Below are positions 41,641 through 43,632 of a DNA stretch of 43,632 bases, piece by piece. The stretch is taken from positions 1-43,632 of the forward strand of contig JAILEL010000174.1 in assembly GCA_024687845.1 (NCBI GenBank), in the 5' to 3' direction. A model generated the notes under the pieces. The model made no database searches, had not been told where the DNA came from, and saw only the letters and a list, made by a program, of their open reading frames with translations. Both the position numbers and the translations under genes were made by a program. Every line of letters starts with the position of its first letter. The first letter of the stretch is position 1. Origin of the DNA: Eubacterium sp. GTDB lineage: Bacteria > Bacillota_A > Clostridia > Lachnospirales > Lachnospiraceae.

Positions 41641-43118
41641 AGTACTGGTCTCCTTTTCTCATTTTTTTCATCAAAGCTTTTTTCAAATGCAAAGGCAGCT
41701 CTGATAATGCTCTTCTCGTCAAATGTCTGACCAAGAAGCTGTAGTCCAATTGGAAGTCCTTCCTTATCATATCCACAAGGAAGAGATATTCCAGGAAGTC
41801 CTGCAAGATTGACAGAAACTGTATAAATATCTCCCAGGTACATTTTAATCGGATCTGAAAGTGACTCACCACACTTAAGTGCAGTAGTTGGAGCAACCGG
41901 TCCGAGTATTACATCATACTTCTCAAATGCCTTATCAAAAGCCTGCTTGATAAGGGCCTTTACCTTGAGAGCCTTTACATAGTAAGCATCATAATATCCT
42001 GAAGAAAGGACAAATGAACCAAGCATGATACGTCTCTTAACCTCAGTTCCAAAGCCTTCACTTCTTGTTTTCTTATACATATTGTGAAGATCCGTGTACT
42101 GCTCAGTTCTGTATCCATACTTAACTCCGTCGAATCTTTCCAGATTAGAAGAAGCCTCTGCACATGCTATAACATAATATGCAGGAATAGCATATTCAAC
42201 CATACCAAGGTCAAACTCTTCTACTATCGCACCCTTAGCCTTCAGAACCTCAGCTGCATCCAGAACTGCTTTCTTAACATCCTCATCTATTCCACTCAGG
42301 AAATAATCTCTAGGAACACCAATCTTCATTCCTTCTACATTATCAACAAGTGCAGCTGTAAAATCTGTCTTATCCTTTGAATTTTCTTCCTTTGCTGAAG
42401 TTGAATCCTTTGGATCATGCCCTGAAATAACCTCGAGCATGGCTGCACAGTCTTCTACATTTTTACCGATAGGTCCTATCTGATCAAGTGAAGAACCATA
42501 TGCAATAAGTCCATATCTTGATACTCGTCCATAGGTTGGCTTGATTCCTGTAACGCCGCAAAAAGAAGCCGGCTGTCTGATGGATCCACCTGTATCAGAA
42601 CCAAGTGCTATAGCACATTCGTCTGCTGCTACTGCTGCAGCAGAACCACCTGATGAACCTCCTGGAACTCTGTCTTTATTCCATGGATTTCTGGTTGGTC
42701 CATAGTAAGAGGTTTCTGTTGTACTTCCCATGGCAAATTCATCCATATTTGTATGTCCGAGAATTACTGCCCCAGCATCCTTCAGCATCTCAACAGCTGT
42801 AGCTGTATATGTAGGATAAAAATTATCCAGAATATGTGATGAGCAGGATGTAAGCATTCCCTCAATGCACATATTATCCTTAATAGCTACAGGAACTCCG
42901 GCAAATGGTCCTTTAAGTGTTCCCTCTGCTATCTTTCTGTCAGCTTCCTCAGCCATTTTTATGGCTCCCTCTGTATCAACAGTCACATATGCATTTATAT
43001 CCTTATCCAGATTTCCGATACGATCCAGATAAGCCTTGGTTGCCTCCACCGAGGTTATCTCCCCGGAAGCAATCTTTTTGCCAAGTTCAGTTGCAGAGAG
43101 CTTTAATATATCACTCAT
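41637..43118 (-). CDS. gatA: Asp/Glu-tRNA amidotransferase subunit A
   Basis: GatA is the amidase subunit that takes ammonia from glutamine or asparagine to amidate Glu-tRNA-Gln and Asp-tRNA-Asn. The Ser-cisSer-Lys triad is complete: K80 in VAIKDNM, S155 in GGSSGGSA and S179 in GSDTGGSIRQP. The length of 493 residues is normal. GGAGA precedes the ATG by about 7 nt. It starts 66 nt after the fused GatC end and overlaps gatB by 4 nt, so the three form one translation-coupled operon. Confidence 0.97.
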   Translation of the reverse strand: MSDILKLSATELGKKIASGEITSVEATKAYLDRIGNLDKDINAYVTVDTEGAIKMAEEADRKIAEGTLKGPFAGVPVAIKDNMCIEGMLTSCSSHILDNFYPTYTATAVEMLKDAGAVILGHTNMDEFAMGSTTETSYYGPTRNPWNKDRVPGGSSGGSAAAVAADECAIALGSDTGGSIRQPASFCGVTGIKPTYGRVSRYGLIAYGSSLDQIGPIGKNVEDCAAMLEVISGHDPKDSTSAKEENSKDKTDFTAALVDNVEGMKIGVPRDYFLSGIDEDVKKAVLDAAEVLKAKGAIVEEFDLGMVEYAIPAYYVIACAEASSNLERFDGVKYGYRTEQYTDLHNMYKKTRSEGFGTEVKRRIMLGSFVLSSGYYDAYYVKALKVKALIKQAFDKAFEKYDVILGPVAPTTALKCGESLSDPIKMYLGDIYTVSVNLAGLPGISLPCGYDKEGLPIGLQLLGQTFDEKSIIRAAFAFEKSFDEKNEKRRPVL

Positions 43119-43184
43119 ATTCAGTCTCCTATATTTTTATTTTCCACTTCATAAGTCAGCTTCTATTTTAGTCATTCTCAAGAA

Positions 43185-43632
43185 CTAAAATGTTTCAGGT
43201 ACGATATAAGCTTCATCATTCCTCTGTGGAGCATTTTTCAGCATATTTTCTCTATCATCAGCGTTTGATACAACATCATCACGCATAACATTTGCTATTT
43301 TAAATGTATGACTCATCGGTTCTACATCACTGGTATCCAGTTCATTTAGCTTTCCAACATAGTCAAGCATCTCTGTAAGGTCCTTCTTCGACTTTTCCTT
43401 TTCTTCTGGAGAAAGCTCAAGCTTTCCGAGAATACCAACATACTCGATAACTTCATCAGTTATTACAACTGAAGAACCGTCCTTCTTACTATCTTCTTCC
43501 TTTGAAGAACCCGAAGAAGAAGGCTGTATTCCATAGGCTTTAGCTATATCATCCGGAGTAAGGTGAACATCCCTGAGCTGCTGCTCAGTAACATCTCCAG
43601 GAGCTCCACACATGAGGTCCTGTCCATTTCCG
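43185..43632 (-). CDS. AspRS-GatC fusion protein, C-terminal part (partial)
   Basis: The frame is open to the window edge with no stop or ribosome site, giving 148 visible residues. The first about 24 (NGQDLMCGAPGDVTEQQLRD, then VHL) match the C-terminal end of bacterial aspartyl-tRNA synthetase, whose usual form is DLM.GAP..V.E.QL..L. A Ser/Lys/Asp-rich linker (about 25-54) leads into a full GatC: ITDEVIEYVGILGKLELSPEE through EAYIVPETF, 94 residues as in free GatC. Around the linker-GatC joint there is no ATG, GTG or TTG, so GatC can only be made as part of the longer chain. Together with gatA and gatB, a fused synthetase-amidotransferase is inferred. The AspRS catalytic core is outside the window. 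Confidence 0.87.
   Translation of the reverse strand, partial: GNGQDLMCGAPGDVTEQQLRDVHLTPDDIAKAYGIQPSSSGSSKEEDSKKDGSSVVITDEVIEYVGILGKLELSPEEKEKSKKDLTEMLDYVGKLNELDTSDVEPMSHTFKIANVMRDDVVSNADDRENMLKNAPQRNDEAYIVPETF

Noticed and set aside
1..43632. tRNA genes and mobile elements
   Set aside because: I looked in the larger intergenic gaps for T-arm sequences and CCA ends and for transposase genes or terminal repeats and found none I could support; a tRNAscan and IS search would settle it.

Overview
The window looks like a chromosomal segment of an anaerobic, low-GC Clostridia, most likely a Lachnospiraceae member. This rests on several signs read together: a SCIFF ranthipeptide next to its radical SAM maturase, a large Gram-positive-type SRP RNA, a c-di-GMP-I riboswitch, a GatCAB amidotransferase set, and phosphorolytic sugar genes (GH94 phosphorylase, glucan phosphorylase). 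Genus cannot be fixed from the sequence alone. Nearly all genes lie on the minus strand; only four complete genes and one gene end lie on the plus strand. I see no tRNA, CRISPR array, insertion sequence or prophage block.

Layout. 1-2.1 kb: a MurG-like gene end, a small membrane-anchored protein, an HD-domain protein and the SRP RNA gene. 2.2-4.4 kb: a secreted transglutaminase-like/LRR protein behind a c-di-GMP-I riboswitch with an intrinsic terminator. 4.4-8.3 kb: a tight apparent operon thiG, DUF2752, polytopic membrane protein, rsmA, tadA. 8.5-16.7 kb: a Lar-like zinc ribbon (plus), a secreted lipase-3 protein, murI, a NYN-LOTUS protein, a small unknown, an Ldh_2 oxidoreductase, a 4-TM protein, hflX and a Nudix hydrolase. 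16.9-18.8 kb: a plus-strand island with a HIT protein, an aldose 1-epimerase and an acyl carrier protein. 19.1-28 kb: GH94 phosphorylase, a MacB-type ABC export set (adaptor, ATPase, permease), an acyl-ACP thioesterase and proA. 28-30.3 kb: SCIFF maturase, SCIFF peptide and a coiled-coil unknown. 30.4-43.6 kb: glgP, ileS, a DUF1858 protein, two envelope-polysaccharide genes, rmlB, gatB, gatA and an AspRS-GatC fusion that runs off the window.

How the genes fit together. gatA, gatB and the fused AspS-GatC gene would supply tRNA-dependent Asn/Gln synthesis; the fusion would tether the mischarging synthetase to the amidotransferase. rmlB, the initiating sugar-phosphate transferase and the GT2 enzyme fit envelope polysaccharide assembly. 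GH94, glgP and the mutarotase fit energy-saving use of cellobiose and stored glucan. The riboswitch probably couples a surface or secreted protein to c-di-GMP, that is, to sessile versus motile life.

The most unusual items are the AspS-GatC fusion, two arrays of back-to-back small hairpins (14611-14712 and 38868-39069), the c-di-GMP riboswitch with a possible leader peptide ending at its terminator, a seven-cysteine SCIFF peptide with an intrinsic terminator between it and its maturase, and a small orphan transcription unit near 18.9 kb.
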